A stretch of 64,000 bases of DNA, from assembly GCA_963769435.1 (NCBI GenBank), contig CAVYLN010000001.1, forward strand, positions 744,001 through 808,000, given 5' to 3'. Position numbers and translations under genes: made by a program. Below the pieces are notes generated by a model, which searched no databases, had not been told where the DNA came from, and saw only the letters and a list, made by a program, of their open reading frames with translations. Source of the DNA: JADKAV01 sp963769435. GTDB taxonomy: Bacteria > Actinomycetota > Actinomycetes > S36-B12 > UBA10799. How positions within the stretch are numbered: the stretch's first letter is position 1; the number at the start of each line of letters is the position of its first letter. Positions 18,062-26,906 of the stretch are shown piece after piece.

Positions 18062-19583
18062 TCACCAGGTGTCCACCGGGCGTCCACTACCGCCGGCCGG
18101 TGCCGCTGCCAGCGTCGCGGCGATGAGTCCCCGGGTCTCCGCCGGGTCGATGACGTCGTCGATCTCGAAGACCCGGGCGGCGTTGAACGCCGTCACGTGC
18201 TCCCGATACGCCGACACGAGTTCCTGGATCCGGGCCTCTCGTTCGCCCTGGTCGGCGATCGCCTCGAGTTCCTTGCCCAGCGCCAGCCGGACCGCTCCCT
18301 CCAGACCCATCGGGCCCATGTGGGCCGTCGGCCAGGCCACCGTCAGGACCGGTTCACGCGTACTCCCACCCAGCATCGCCTGCGCCCCCAGACCGTAGCC
18401 CCTGCGCAGCACGACCCCGATCAGCGGAACCGTCAGCCTCCCCGTGGCGACGAGCAGTCGGGACGCGTGCCGGATCACCGCGGTGCGTTCAGCGTCCGGG
18501 CCCGCCATGATCCCCGGGGTGTCCACGAGGGACACGAGAGGAATGCCGAACGCGTCGCACAACTGCACGAAGCGAGCGGCCTTGTCACAACCGGCCGCGG
18601 TGAGCGAGCCCGCCATGGACAGCGTCTGGTTCGCCAAGAATCCGACCACCCTCCCATCGATGCGGCCCAGCGCCGTGACCATCTCCGGGGCGAACGCCTC
18701 TCTCAGGAAGATCACACTGTCGAAGTCGGCCAACGCCGTGATGACCGGCCGCACGTCGTAGGCCTGCTTGTCCCGCTCAGGAAGCGCGGTCCGAAGGACG
18801 GATTGATCCGCGGCGGGACCCGGCTCACTCACGCCGCCGAGCAGGCCCACCAACCGCTTCGCCACGTTCACGGCTTCAGCGTCGTCGGCCACCACCACGT
18901 CGATCACCCCGTTGGCTGCCATCACATCCAGCGGCCCGATGTCCTCAGCGGCGTGCTCCCCGAGCCCGGCGCCGGAGACCATGGCTGGACCCGCCACCCC
19001 CATCGTGGCGTCGGTGGTCGCCACGATCAGGTCAGAGGAGTCCGGCGAGGATCGCGTTGCCGGCGAAGCACTTCCCGGAGACCACCGCGATCCTGGGCAC
19101 GATTCCGGACAGTCTGGCCCAGAGGGCGAATGAGCGCACATCCAGCGCGGACACCACCGGGTAGTCGGTGTCGCTGGGCCGTCCTCCCCCACCCTCGGTG
19201 AAGAAGACGGTGGGTAGACGCATCCTCTCCACGAGACCGAGCAGTCGGTCGGACTTGTGGTGGCCACGGATCCCCTGGGTGCCGGCCATCACCAGGTAGT
19301 CGTAGGAAAGCACCGCACACGGCCGGCCCTCGATCCTGCCGACGCCGCCGATCAGGCCATCCGCGGGGGTGCTGCGCGCAAGTTCCTCGGGGCTGCTCCG
19401 CCTTTCCTGGGCCGCGGTGGCCAGTCGTCCGTATTCCACGAACGAGTCCGGATCCAGCAGATCGTCGATGTTCTCCCGGGCGGTCCTGCGGCCTGCGCCA
19501 TGACGGGCCGCAACCGGGTCGGGACGGCTCTGGTCGTCGGTATGGCGGCGTCTGCGGCGCAGTTCCTCGAGTGGGTCCGTCAC
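18062..19583 (-). CDS. Acyl-CoA carboxylase carboxyltransferase subunit (one +1 frameshift)
   Basis: About 506 residues, the usual length for AccD/PccB-type beta subunits. Crotonase-fold blocks are present: ENIDDLLDPDSFVEYG, a FTEGGGGRPSDTDYP loop, SGKCFAGNAILAG, then SLVDTPGIMAGPDAE and RRGYGLGAQAMLGG. The frame changes near 19035; one base removed joins the halves. The subunit transfers CO2 from biotin to an acyl-CoA. No biotin carboxylase or carrier gene is in the window, so it must work with a distant alpha subunit. Confidence 0.83.
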
Positions 19584-19615
19584 ACCATGAACCTACCTGG
19601 CGGCGGACACGCGAA

Positions 19616-19656
19616 ACCCCGGTTCCATCGGGGCTGAACTCCAGTGGAACCGGGGT
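19616..19656 (-). terminator. Terminator hairpin after small secreted protein gene
   Basis: A 12-bp perfect stem (19616-19627 with 19645-19656) follows the stop of the gene at 19666. Since the carboxylase gene starts downstream on the same strand at 19583, it would insulate the two. Confidence 0.7.
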
Positions 19657-19665
19657 GGTCCTGCG

Positions 19666-20049
19666 TCAGGAAGCGCTCTTGACGTTGATGGTGATCCACC
19701 GGGACTGCTCGGCGCCGAGGTTCTTCTCCACGACGACCCGGACCTTGCGCTTGCCCGTGGCGTAGAGGACGACGTGCATGCTGCAGTTGCCGTTGGCCCC
19801 CATCGAACGGCGGGCGTTCACCGATGCGCCCTTCTCGAGCAGGAACGCGTCCGAGCCACTCCAGTCGACCGTCTTCTTCATCTGACACTTGATCAGGAAC
19901 GTCTCGCCAGCCATGACCGACTTCGGCGCCTTCACCTTCTTGAAGTCGGGGTCATTGGCTGCGCTCGCCCCCGTCGCGCCCATGAACAGCGCGCCACCGG
20001 TTACTGCGGTGGTCGTGGCGACGGCCAGGACCTTCCGGAATGTACTCAT
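19666..20049 (-). CDS. Small secreted protein, tandem paralogue A (unknown function)
   Basis: A 127-residue protein with a signal peptide cleaved near GASA/AND. The mature part is about 100 residues with beta-rich character and two cysteines (FLIKCQMK and GNCSMHVVLY) that could form a disulfide. I do not recognise a family; an Ig-like beta sandwich is conceivable. ATG 20049 has GGGAGG five bases upstream. It is clearly paralogous to the next gene upstream. Confidence 0.65.
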   Translation of the reverse strand: MSTFRKVLAVATTTAVTGGALFMGATGASAANDPDFKKVKAPKSVMAGETFLIKCQMKKTVDWSGSDAFLLEKGASVNARRSMGANGNCSMHVVLYATGKRKVRVVVEKNLGAEQSRWITINVKSAS

Positions 20050-20209
20050 CGTGCCCTCCCTAGTGATGTGGGGCCTGCCCCCACCCGCCTGCAACGTATC
20101 CGCGCCGGCTCTTGGGATTCCCCATACGCCGGGAACATCGGTGAGCCCACGCGATAACCGGCCCGAGAATGGTGACTCTGCGTAATCGCTGCTGGGACGC
20201 GTGCACATG

Positions 20210-20259
20210 ACGAACCCCGGGCCCGTTGCTGTGACATCCGCGGTGGACCCGGGGTTCGT
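20210..20259 (-). terminator. Terminator hairpin between the two small secreted genes
   Basis: A 12-bp stem, ACGAACCCCGGG at 20210-20221 pairing with 20248-20259, lies 13 bases past the stop of paralogue B. Each of the tandem genes therefore has its own terminator and its own ribosome binding site. Confidence 0.68.
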
Positions 20260-20272
20260 GTGCCGCTGAGGC

Positions 20273-20656
20273 TCAGGAGGCAGCCTTCACCTTGATCGTC
20301 AGCCACTTGGACTGGATCGCGCCCAGGTTCTGCTCGACCACCACGCGGATCTTCTGCTTGCCGACGGCGTCCAGAACGACGTGCATGGTGCAGTCACCGG
20401 TCGCCGAGACGGAACGATGCGCGTTGATCGCCGCGCCCTTCTCCAGCAACGAAGCCGTCGCGCCGCTCCAGTTCACCGAGGACTGGAGCTTGCACTTGAT
20501 CAGGAACGTCTCGCCGGCCGTCACCGACTTGGGCGCCTTCACCTTCGTGAAGTCGGGGTCATTTGCCGCCCCTGCACTGCTCGTACCCACGAACAAGGCC
20601 CCACCCGCCAGCGCGGCCGTCGTGCTCACCGCCAACGTCTTGCGAATAATGCTCAT
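20273..20656 (-). CDS. Small secreted protein, tandem paralogue B (unknown function)
   Basis: A 127-residue protein of the same length and layout as paralogue A: signal peptide (MSIIRKTLAVSTTAALAGG), mature start ANDPDFTKVKAPKSV, two cysteines (FLIKCKLQ, GDCTMHVVLD) and the end KWLTIKVKAAS. GGAGG lies six bases before ATG 20656. Roughly two thirds of positions match paralogue A by eye. Function unknown. Confidence 0.65.
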   Translation of the reverse strand: MSIIRKTLAVSTTAALAGGALFVGTSSAGAANDPDFTKVKAPKSVTAGETFLIKCKLQSSVNWSGATASLLEKGAAINAHRSVSATGDCTMHVVLDAVGKQKIRVVVEQNLGAIQSKWLTIKVKAAS

Positions 20657-20790
20657 CGATGTCCTCCATCCCGAAAGGGGTCCGTCCCCAGGTGCGACAC
20701 TAGGCCCGCCCCCAGAACCGGGCCGGGACCGACACGGGGCTGGTACAACCTCGATGCCTTCAGATGACTCCAGCGCCAGACGAGCCCGGC

Positions 20791-21972
20791 CTACTCGGAC
20801 TGTCGCATCACGAACTGCGCCATGCCGGGCACCGTGAACGCGACCTCCCCGCGGTCCGGGGCGTAGACCAGGCCCTTGCTGATCAACTGACTGCGGATGG
20901 GCGATAGTTGGGACAGCCGGGCTTTACCCAGAGTCACCATCACCTCGGCCATGCGGGCCCTGCCGTCCGCGGACTGCTCGGCCATGGCCACCATGAAGTT
21001 TTGCTCGACACGGGTCGCGCGCTCCCAGCGGGACGCGTAGAGACCGGCGTCGATGTCCGCCCGTGCATCGTGGGCGGCGTTGCCCAGATCGAACCCGGTG
21101 ATCTGACGCCCGGACGCCACATTCCACGCGTGCTTGCCGAGGATCTGGACGAAGTAGGGGTAGCCCGCACTGAACTCGACACCTGCGGCCAGTGCGTCGG
21201 AGTCCCAGGTGACGCTCTGCGCTGCCGCCGGTGCCTGCAGCGCGGTCCTGACCGCACGCTCGTCCAGGCGGTCCACGTGCCAATACTCGTACAGCCGCTC
21301 CGCGTAGGACGTGGCCTCGGGGAGGATGCGCCGCAGCGAGGGGAGGCCGGCCCCGACCATGACGAACGGCGCGGGCTCCTCCCCCTGCCCCATCCGGTGC
21401 ACAGCGGCATTTATCGCGGACAGCGTGGACCTGTCCACCTCCTGCAACTCGTCGATGGCGATCATCACCCCGACTCCATGGTGTCCGGCCAGGGTCGCCA
21501 GTTCCGTGAGCATCTCCGACAGGTCACGGTCCAGATCACCGCTGTCGGCATACCCACGGGCGGGTTCGATGTCGACCTCGAACGAGTAGGAACCGGTACC
21601 CGGGTCCGCCTTGACGCTGAAGGCCTTGAACACCCGTCGCGCCCAGGACAGCGCCTCACCGGGCCACGTACGCCCGGCGTTGCGCAGCTCGCGGAAGATC
21701 TCGCGGGTCAGCGCGGGCATGAGGGACTCACCGGCTTGCGCCTCCACCGCGACCACGATCCAGTTGCCTCTCCTTGCATGTGAGACGAACTCACGCAGAA
21801 GCACGGTCTTTCCGAAACCCCGCAGGCCGTAGAGGACCTTGCTCTGTGTCGACAGGCGCAGCCCCGCGCGCTGCAGCGAGACGTCGAAGGATTCCACGAA
21901 CTCCTCACGTCCGACGAGTTCGAAGGGCCGGGCACCAGCACCCGGCGTGTACGGGTTCGAGATCGGATCCAC
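20791..21972 (-). CDS. AAA/STAND-type ATPase with C-terminal winged-helix-like region
   Basis: A 393-residue cytosolic ATPase. Walker A is GLRGFGKT (about residues 49-56) and Walker B is VMIAIDELQEVD. The opening FELVGREEFVESF is the usual start of Orc1/AAA_16-like ATPases. The C-terminal third (LSQLSPIRSQLISKGLVYAP) looks like a winged helix. Such solitary proteins can be DNA-associated or signalling NTPases; the partner is unknown. It has no operon partner on its strand within 100 bp except the glycosyltransferase upstream (49 bp). Confidence 0.75.
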   Translation of the reverse strand: MDPISNPYTPGAGARPFELVGREEFVESFDVSLQRAGLRLSTQSKVLYGLRGFGKTVLLREFVSHARRGNWIVVAVEAQAGESLMPALTREIFRELRNAGRTWPGEALSWARRVFKAFSVKADPGTGSYSFEVDIEPARGYADSGDLDRDLSEMLTELATLAGHHGVGVMIAIDELQEVDRSTLSAINAAVHRMGQGEEPAPFVMVGAGLPSLRRILPEATSYAERLYEYWHVDRLDERAVRTALQAPAAAQSVTWDSDALAAGVEFSAGYPYFVQILGKHAWNVASGRQITGFDLGNAAHDARADIDAGLYASRWERATRVEQNFMVAMAEQSADGRARMAEVMVTLGKARLSQLSPIRSQLISKGLVYAPDRGEVAFTVPGMAQFVMRQSE

Positions 21973-22020
21973 GCCACGACTCTAACGCCATATCACGCAG
22001 TATTGCTCCTACGCCTATAG

Positions 22021-23250
22021 TCAGGTCTTCGCCAGGAGTAGCCGCTGCTCGATCGCGGACGCGGCCGCTGACGGTCCGCCGGCATCCCGGAAGCCCTGCG
22101 CCACGCGCGCGGCGCCGTCGGCCATACCGATGGCCTCAACCACCTTCGCCCGCAGCCGGTCGGGACGCAGACGACGGGCCGGCAACCTGGTCCCGGCGCC
22201 GGCGACCGCCACCCGTCGCGCGACTTCGGGCTGGTCGCGCCCGAACGGAACAGCGCAGACCGGGACTGCGTGCGCCAGCGCCTTCTGCGTGGCGCCCATA
22301 CCGCCGTGCGTGACCGCGCACACCGCGCGATCGAGCAGCGCCGCGTGGGGCACGAACCTCTCCACACGCGCGTTGGCCGGGACCACGGTCGGCGCCTGCG
22401 CCGACGGCACGGTCGCCACCACCTGGTACGGCTCGTCGGCCAGCGCCTCCAGCGCGACCTCGACCAGTCGCCCATCGTCCTGGAACTCCGACGACGTGGT
22501 CACCAGCACCAGTGGCCCGTCCAGGCCGGACACCCATTCGGGGAGTTCCGCGGGCGGGTCCCACTGACACGGGCCCACCATCACCACGTTGTCCGGCCAG
22601 TCGCTGCGGTGGTACTCAAAGGGTTCGGCGGTCATCGAGATCACCAGCGGTGCACGGCCGAACACCTCGTCGAAGGAGTCGAGGGCGGCAAGTCCCCGGT
22701 CCCGTCGGACGTCGTTGAGCGCAGGCAGCATCTGCTTCTCCAGAGCACCGTGCACGATCGGTCGCAGCAACGAGTCCCGCAACGAGCCCAGGCGGCCGCG
22801 CGCGGGCGTCAGGCCAGGGCCGAACGGAGGGACGTCACGCGAGGACAGCGCCAGGGGGTACGGGCAGAAGGCAGCCCAGGGACCGCCCCACTGCTCGGCG
22901 ACCGCGAGTGCGCCCCAGGAGTTGATGTCGACGAGCAACACGTCCGCCTGTTCGGCATGCAGAGCCCGTTCGAGGTCTCGTGCGTCGAAGGGAGCACGCT
23001 GCACGAAGGCCCCGACCGATGCCGCGAGTGCCTTCTGCGGGTTGCGGACCCGCCAGTCCTGCAACTCGATCGATTCGACACGGGGATCGATGGGGTCCCC
23101 CGCAAAACCCCGGTCGTGCACGATCGGGACCCCGGCGGCCAGGGTTCGAACCGCGACGTGGTGGCCCCGACCGGCGAGTTCGTCGAGTATCGGGATCACG
23201 GGGAACAGATGTCCCTTGGCAGGGGACGTGTAGGCGAGGATGCGTGCCAT
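22021..23250 (-). CDS. MGT-family glycosyltransferase (GT1-like)
   Basis: A 409-residue GT-B fold enzyme. The N-terminus RILAYTSPAKGHLFPVIPIL and the donor-site block VCAVTHGGMGATQKALAHAVP are typical of macrolide/glycolipid UDP-sugar transferases. The acceptor is not predictable; a lipid, antibiotic or flavonoid-like compound is usual. ATG 23250 overlaps the stop of the TetR gene (ATGA). The pairing suggests that the repressor controls glycosylation and perhaps detoxification of an inducer. Confidence 0.82.
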   Translation of the reverse strand: MARILAYTSPAKGHLFPVIPILDELAGRGHHVAVRTLAAGVPIVHDRGFAGDPIDPRVESIELQDWRVRNPQKALAASVGAFVQRAPFDARDLERALHAEQADVLLVDINSWGALAVAEQWGGPWAAFCPYPLALSSRDVPPFGPGLTPARGRLGSLRDSLLRPIVHGALEKQMLPALNDVRRDRGLAALDSFDEVFGRAPLVISMTAEPFEYHRSDWPDNVVMVGPCQWDPPAELPEWVSGLDGPLVLVTTSSEFQDDGRLVEVALEALADEPYQVVATVPSAQAPTVVPANARVERFVPHAALLDRAVCAVTHGGMGATQKALAHAVPVCAVPFGRDQPEVARRVAVAGAGTRLPARRLRPDRLRAKVVEAIGMADGAARVAQGFRDAGGPSAAASAIEQRLLLAKT

Positions 23251-23849
23251 CAGGTTTCCTCCATCATCGGTGTGAGCATTTCGAGCAGCGCGATCTCGGT
23301 CTGCCGACGGCTGAGCCCCTCCTGGCGTCGGAGCAACTTCCAGGTGTAGACGTCGCACACCGCCACGAAGCGCGCCAACCGTCGACGGCGGTCCTGGGCG
23401 CTCAGACCGGACAGTGCAGGTGCGAAGACCGTCCGGCACCAGTCCCGGTGGAGCTGCCGGCCCTGGTCCGCGATCGGTCGCAGGACCTCCACCCGCTGCT
23501 CCTCGACGAGCATCTTGAGCACACTGTCACCGACCCGCTCGTAGTGCTCGACGAGCACATGAACGGCGGTCTCGACATCTCCCACTGGCGCTTCACGTTC
23601 AGCACTGGTGCGCTGCATCTCCCGCTGCACAGCCGCAGCCAGCAACCCCTCCTTGCCGCCGAAGCGCCGGATCACGGTACGCACCGACACCCCCGCGCGC
23701 GCGGCCACCTGTTCCAACGACAACTCCGAGGGGCGCTCCCAGAACTCACCGACCGCCGCGTCGAGGATGCGTTGGCCGGTGTCGTGCGCGGAACGGGCAC
23801 GCGCATCCATCCGATAGGGACGACCAGCCGTTTTCATGTCACTTACCAT
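23250..23849 (-). CDS. TetR-family regulator coupled to the glycosyltransferase
   Basis: A 199-residue regulator (195 if ATG 23837 is used). The helix-turn-helix is LEQVAARAGVSVRTVIRRFG. The C-terminal part has a helical ligand domain ending in a leucine- and methionine-rich stretch. ATG 23849 gives MVSDMKTAGRPYRM; ATG 23837 is preferred if the palindrome at 23841-23864 is its operator. Being first of a two-gene operon, it probably represses itself and the glycosyltransferase. Confidence 0.78.
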   Translation of the reverse strand: MVSDMKTAGRPYRMDARARSAHDTGQRILDAAVGEFWERPSELSLEQVAARAGVSVRTVIRRFGGKEGLLAAAVQREMQRTSAEREAPVGDVETAVHVLVEHYERVGDSVLKMLVEEQRVEVLRPIADQGRQLHRDWCRTVFAPALSGLSAQDRRRRLARFVAVCDVYTWKLLRRQEGLSRRQTEIALLEMLTPMMEET

Positions 23850-23864
23850 GACACGAAAGTAAGT
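23841..23864. promoter_or_regulatory. TetR operator candidate
   Basis: The hexamers ACTTAC (23841-23846) and GTAAGT (23859-23864) are perfect inverted repeats 12 bp apart. A second pair, TGTCA...TGACA (23837-23853), overlaps them. The size and position at the TetR start are those of a TetR autoregulatory site. It also lies in the gap to the divergent hydrolase gene. Confidence 0.5.
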
Positions 23865-23945
23865 AGGCGTCAACAGGCCCCCACCGCTGCGAGATTCCGG
23901 CCACCGATCCTCGACACCCCCGAGGATCGGTGGTTCGCTGCTGCC

Positions 23946-24527
23946 ATGACCACCGTTGCGATCTTTCCGCCCGTGCTGGGAGTCCGGCAGGGAACCATGG
24001 ATGCCGCCGCCGAGCTCCGATCGCAGGGCCACGAGGTGCATGTCCTGGACTACCTGGACGGGCTCAGCTACGACGAGTACGGTCCGGCGATGACCCACGC
24101 CTGGGAGCAGCTCGGCCAGGCGGAGTTGACCAGGCGGGCGGTCGAGTACGTCGCCGACCTCCCTGACGGATTCGTCGCAGTGGGCTTCTCTCTCGGCTGC
24201 CTGCTCGCGGGATACGTCGCCACGCGGCGCGAGGTGTCGGCAGTCGTCATGATCGCCGGCGCGATCCCGGTTTCCCTGCTCGGCGAGCGGTGGCCTCGCG
24301 GCGTTCCCGCGCAGACGCACGCGTCCCTTGGCGACCCATGGCGCGATCAGGTGGAGATCGAGCAGACGGTCGCCGACATCGAGGCGGCAGGGGCGAACCT
24401 GGAAGTCTTCGACTACCCGGGATCGGGCCACCTGTTCAGCGACCCCAGCCTGCCCGACGAGTACGACCCGGAATCAACACGTCTGCTGTGGAGCCGCGTC
24501 CTCCCCTTCGTCGCTGCACGCGACTGA
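23946..24527 (+). CDS. Dienelactone hydrolase-like alpha/beta hydrolase
   Basis: A 193-residue small alpha/beta hydrolase. The nucleophile elbow is GFSLG, with Ser where dienelactone hydrolases have Cys. An Asp-containing block (THASLGDPWRD) and the late GSGHLFSD with His complete a likely triad. It is divergent from the TetR gene and may share its operator region. Substrate unknown. Confidence 0.75.
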   Translation: MTTVAIFPPVLGVRQGTMDAAAELRSQGHEVHVLDYLDGLSYDEYGPAMTHAWEQLGQAELTRRAVEYVADLPDGFVAVGFSLGCLLAGYVATRREVSAVVMIAGAIPVSLLGERWPRGVPAQTHASLGDPWRDQVEIEQTVADIEAAGANLEVFDYPGSGHLFSDPSLPDEYDPESTRLLWSRVLPFVAARD

Positions 24528-24606
24528 CCCCCGTGCGGCCGAGTTCGAGGTACTGGACATGCCCTCGGGGCCACACCTCGTGCATACCAAGCGGTCGGCC
24601 GGTCCG

Positions 24607-25266
24607 CTAGGTGCCCGTCTCGCGCGCGACGTCGGCCTCGAAGTCCTCTGCGCGGGTGGTGGGCCGCCAGTTCGGATACAGGGCAGCGAGTTCGGTGACC
24701 ATGGTGTCCAGTGGCACATCGTCGTACGACCCCCTTTGGGCCACATACTCCATGTGCTCGTTCCCGTACCGGTCGAACCGGTGGTAGACCGAGTCCTCCC
24801 GGCCGTCGAACTCGAGCGGCAGCAGCCCGAAGCGGTCACAGAGTTCGATGTTGAAGGCGGGCGTCGCTTTGATCCATCGACCGTCCAGCAGGATCTCGGT
24901 GAATCCGTGCCAGTAGAAGATGTCGGTGCCCATGACCTCGCGCATGCGCTGGGTGGACAGGTGGTTGCGAACGTCCGCGAACCCCAACCTGGCGGGAATC
25001 CCGGATGCCCGGCAGACAGCCGCCAGCAGCGTTGCCTTGGGCACACACCATCCATAGCCGTTGGCCAGAACAGTGCTCGCTCTCATTCCCTCCGGCGTGA
25101 GGGTGATGCGATATGGGTCGTACCGGAAATCGTCACGCACCGCGTAGAACAGCGCGACAGCCTGATCCCGGTCGGTGTCCCCGACGGCATGCCTGCGCGC
25201 GTATTCAACGACTGCCGGGTGGTCGCTGTCGATCATCGCGGTGGGCGTCAGCGTGGCGTCTTCCAT
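24607..25266 (-). CDS. Transglutaminase-like cysteine protease superfamily protein
   Basis: A 219-residue protein. The catalytic Cys appears in NGYGWCVPKATLLAAVCRA, the usual transglutaminase-core helix, with His in YWHGFTEILLDGRW. The Asp position in the following strand is occupied by KATPAFN, so catalysis needs proof. ATG 25266 opens MEDATLTPTAM. It converges on the hydrolase gene with 79 bp between. Probably a protease or a peptide-modifying enzyme. Confidence 0.78.
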   Translation of the reverse strand: MEDATLTPTAMIDSDHPAVVEYARRHAVGDTDRDQAVALFYAVRDDFRYDPYRITLTPEGMRASTVLANGYGWCVPKATLLAAVCRASGIPARLGFADVRNHLSTQRMREVMGTDIFYWHGFTEILLDGRWIKATPAFNIELCDRFGLLPLEFDGREDSVYHRFDRYGNEHMEYVAQRGSYDDVPLDTMVTELAALYPNWRPTTRAEDFEADVARETGT

Positions 25267-25303
25267 GCTCGTATCCTCCAGCCCACCGCACAACCTGTCA
25301 CCC

Positions 25304-26167
25304 TCACCCCGAGCGCCGCGCCCGGCCCGAATCGCCGGAAACCTTCATCGACGAGGTGTCCACCGCCTCGAACGCGTCTCCCGGAATGGTCTTGAGTTCG
25401 TCCAACAGTCGCTCCGGCCATTTGCCGCTCGTGGCGCCCTGGAAGTACCACGCCGAGCCGTTGTCCGCGAGGACCAGTCCGTACTCCTTCATGGCCTGAA
25501 CCACAGTGCGGGCCTGCGCAGACATCCGGGAGTCGTCGAAGCCCGGGTCCAACCGGAACCTGGCACCCATGGGCGGCGCATCCGGATCGTCTCCGGCCTG
25601 ATGCCGGGCGGGCCAGACATATCGAGGGGCCGTGGTCGGCGCCGTGAACCGGAGCGCATGACCGACGTGACCGGATCGGACCTCCGACCACCGCAGGAGC
25701 CCCGGAAGGATCGGAAGCCCCGCCGCATCGGCCGAGGTCCAACCCTGTGGTCGCAGCGCGTTCGAGCGCAGGTTCCAGATCGCCCCCGACCCGGCCCTCC
25801 AACCTGCTGCGGAACGCCTCGTGTTCCAGGTCTCGTACAGCCGACAGCGCCGCGTGTCGATCACGATCGTGTGCCGATCGCTGGCGTCCTCCACACGCGT
25901 GTCCGCGCGTAGGGGGTAGCGTCCGCGATCGCTCTCGTCGGCGTAGCCGAAACGGACCTTCGTCCGAGGCGGCCGCGAGGTCCGGGTCACGGGGATGCCG
26001 TACGGGCCACCGAAATCCGGGTGCAGTTCCGTGCGCCCGATGGAGTCGATCCATTGCTCAGACGACGCGTGCACCGGAAGCCCGTCGACCCGCACGTTCC
26101 AGAAGTTGTTGGCCGGAAAGACCGGACAGCCGGCCAGCGCGGCGATCGCGATCGCTGCCGAGAGCAT
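25304..26167 (-). CDS. Conserved secreted protein of unknown function
   Basis: A 287-residue protein with a short hydrophobic leader (MLSAAIAIAALAG) and then CPVFPANNFWNVRVDGLPVH. Notable blocks are SDRHTIVIDTRRCRLYETWN, WTSADAAGLPILPGLLRW, HALRFTAPTTAPRYVWPARH and PMGARFRLDPGF. The order and strong conservation of aromatic and Asp/His residues resemble a family of hypothetical secreted proteins I have met in actinobacteria, but no function is known to me. A carbohydrate- or wall-related role is only a guess. It is 37 bp upstream of the transglutaminase-like gene on the same strand. Confidence 0.6.
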   Translation of the reverse strand: MLSAAIAIAALAGCPVFPANNFWNVRVDGLPVHASSEQWIDSIGRTELHPDFGGPYGIPVTRTSRPPRTKVRFGYADESDRGRYPLRADTRVEDASDRHTIVIDTRRCRLYETWNTRRSAAGWRAGSGAIWNLRSNALRPQGWTSADAAGLPILPGLLRWSEVRSGHVGHALRFTAPTTAPRYVWPARHQAGDDPDAPPMGARFRLDPGFDDSRMSAQARTVVQAMKEYGLVLADNGSAWYFQGATSGKWPERLLDELKTIPGDAFEAVDTSSMKVSGDSGRARRSG

Positions 26168-26234
26168 GCCCCATCATGCGCCCCGCAGGCCGTCGGACTC
26201 CCGCTGAGTGTCAGAAGTCGCCCAGCAACCCCGC

Positions 26235-26759
26235 TCAGTACCCGATGTGCCAGCCCTCGTCGACCAGGCCCCGGACGTAGGCCGCCTGTCCCACATGCTG
26301 CAGGGAGTCGTCGGCGATGCTCACCAGCCTCACCCCGAGAGTCACCGGTGGATTCCAGTTCTCGTCGACGACCTCGGACAGCGACTCGGCGGTGAGCCCC
26401 TCGAGCAGCGGCCGGGTCCGGGCGTAGACCGCGTCGTAGTACTGCGTCAGAGCCTCTGCACCGTCCGGTCGCACAGTGGCCACATCCGCGGGCTTGTGAC
26501 CGAACCCGAGATTCCATGGATCGGGTGTGAGTCCGAACCGCTGTGACCAGTCACCGTCGACCCACAGTTGCGGGCGATCCAGCAACTCCGAGACGTGATG
26601 GTCCTGCACGCGCGTGAGGTGCCAGACCAGCCACCCCACAGGGTTGGCGCCGGGCTTCGGGGCCCGTGTCAGCGCCTCCGCGTCGAGACCGTCGACCGCT
26701 CCTCTGACCAGGGGTGGGATCCGGCCGAACAGTTCCAGATAGACCTCGTTGACGTCCAT
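26235..26759 (-). CDS. DinB/DUF664-family protein (possible mycothiol-dependent enzyme)
   Basis: A 174-residue four-helix-bundle protein. The first metal-ligand His is in WLVWHLTRVQDHHVSELL and the last in DDSLQHVGQAAYVRG, as in the DinB superfamily. Many actinobacterial members use mycothiol as cofactor. ATG 26759 gives MDVNEVYLELFGR. Substrate unknown. Confidence 0.8.
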   Translation of the reverse strand: MDVNEVYLELFGRIPPLVRGAVDGLDAEALTRAPKPGANPVGWLVWHLTRVQDHHVSELLDRPQLWVDGDWSQRFGLTPDPWNLGFGHKPADVATVRPDGAEALTQYYDAVYARTRPLLEGLTAESLSEVVDENWNPPVTLGVRLVSIADDSLQHVGQAAYVRGLVDEGWHIGY

Positions 26760-26906
26760 GACAACCATTCGAACACAGTGCACGGCCCCGGCGCCCGAGC
26801 ACGAGATGACCCCACGAACGAGCACGTACGTTCACGAGTCGCTGCCAGCGGGAGTCAACCGCGCTGACCGACTAGATTCGGCTCACACCACGGGGAGGTC
26901 GAAGCA

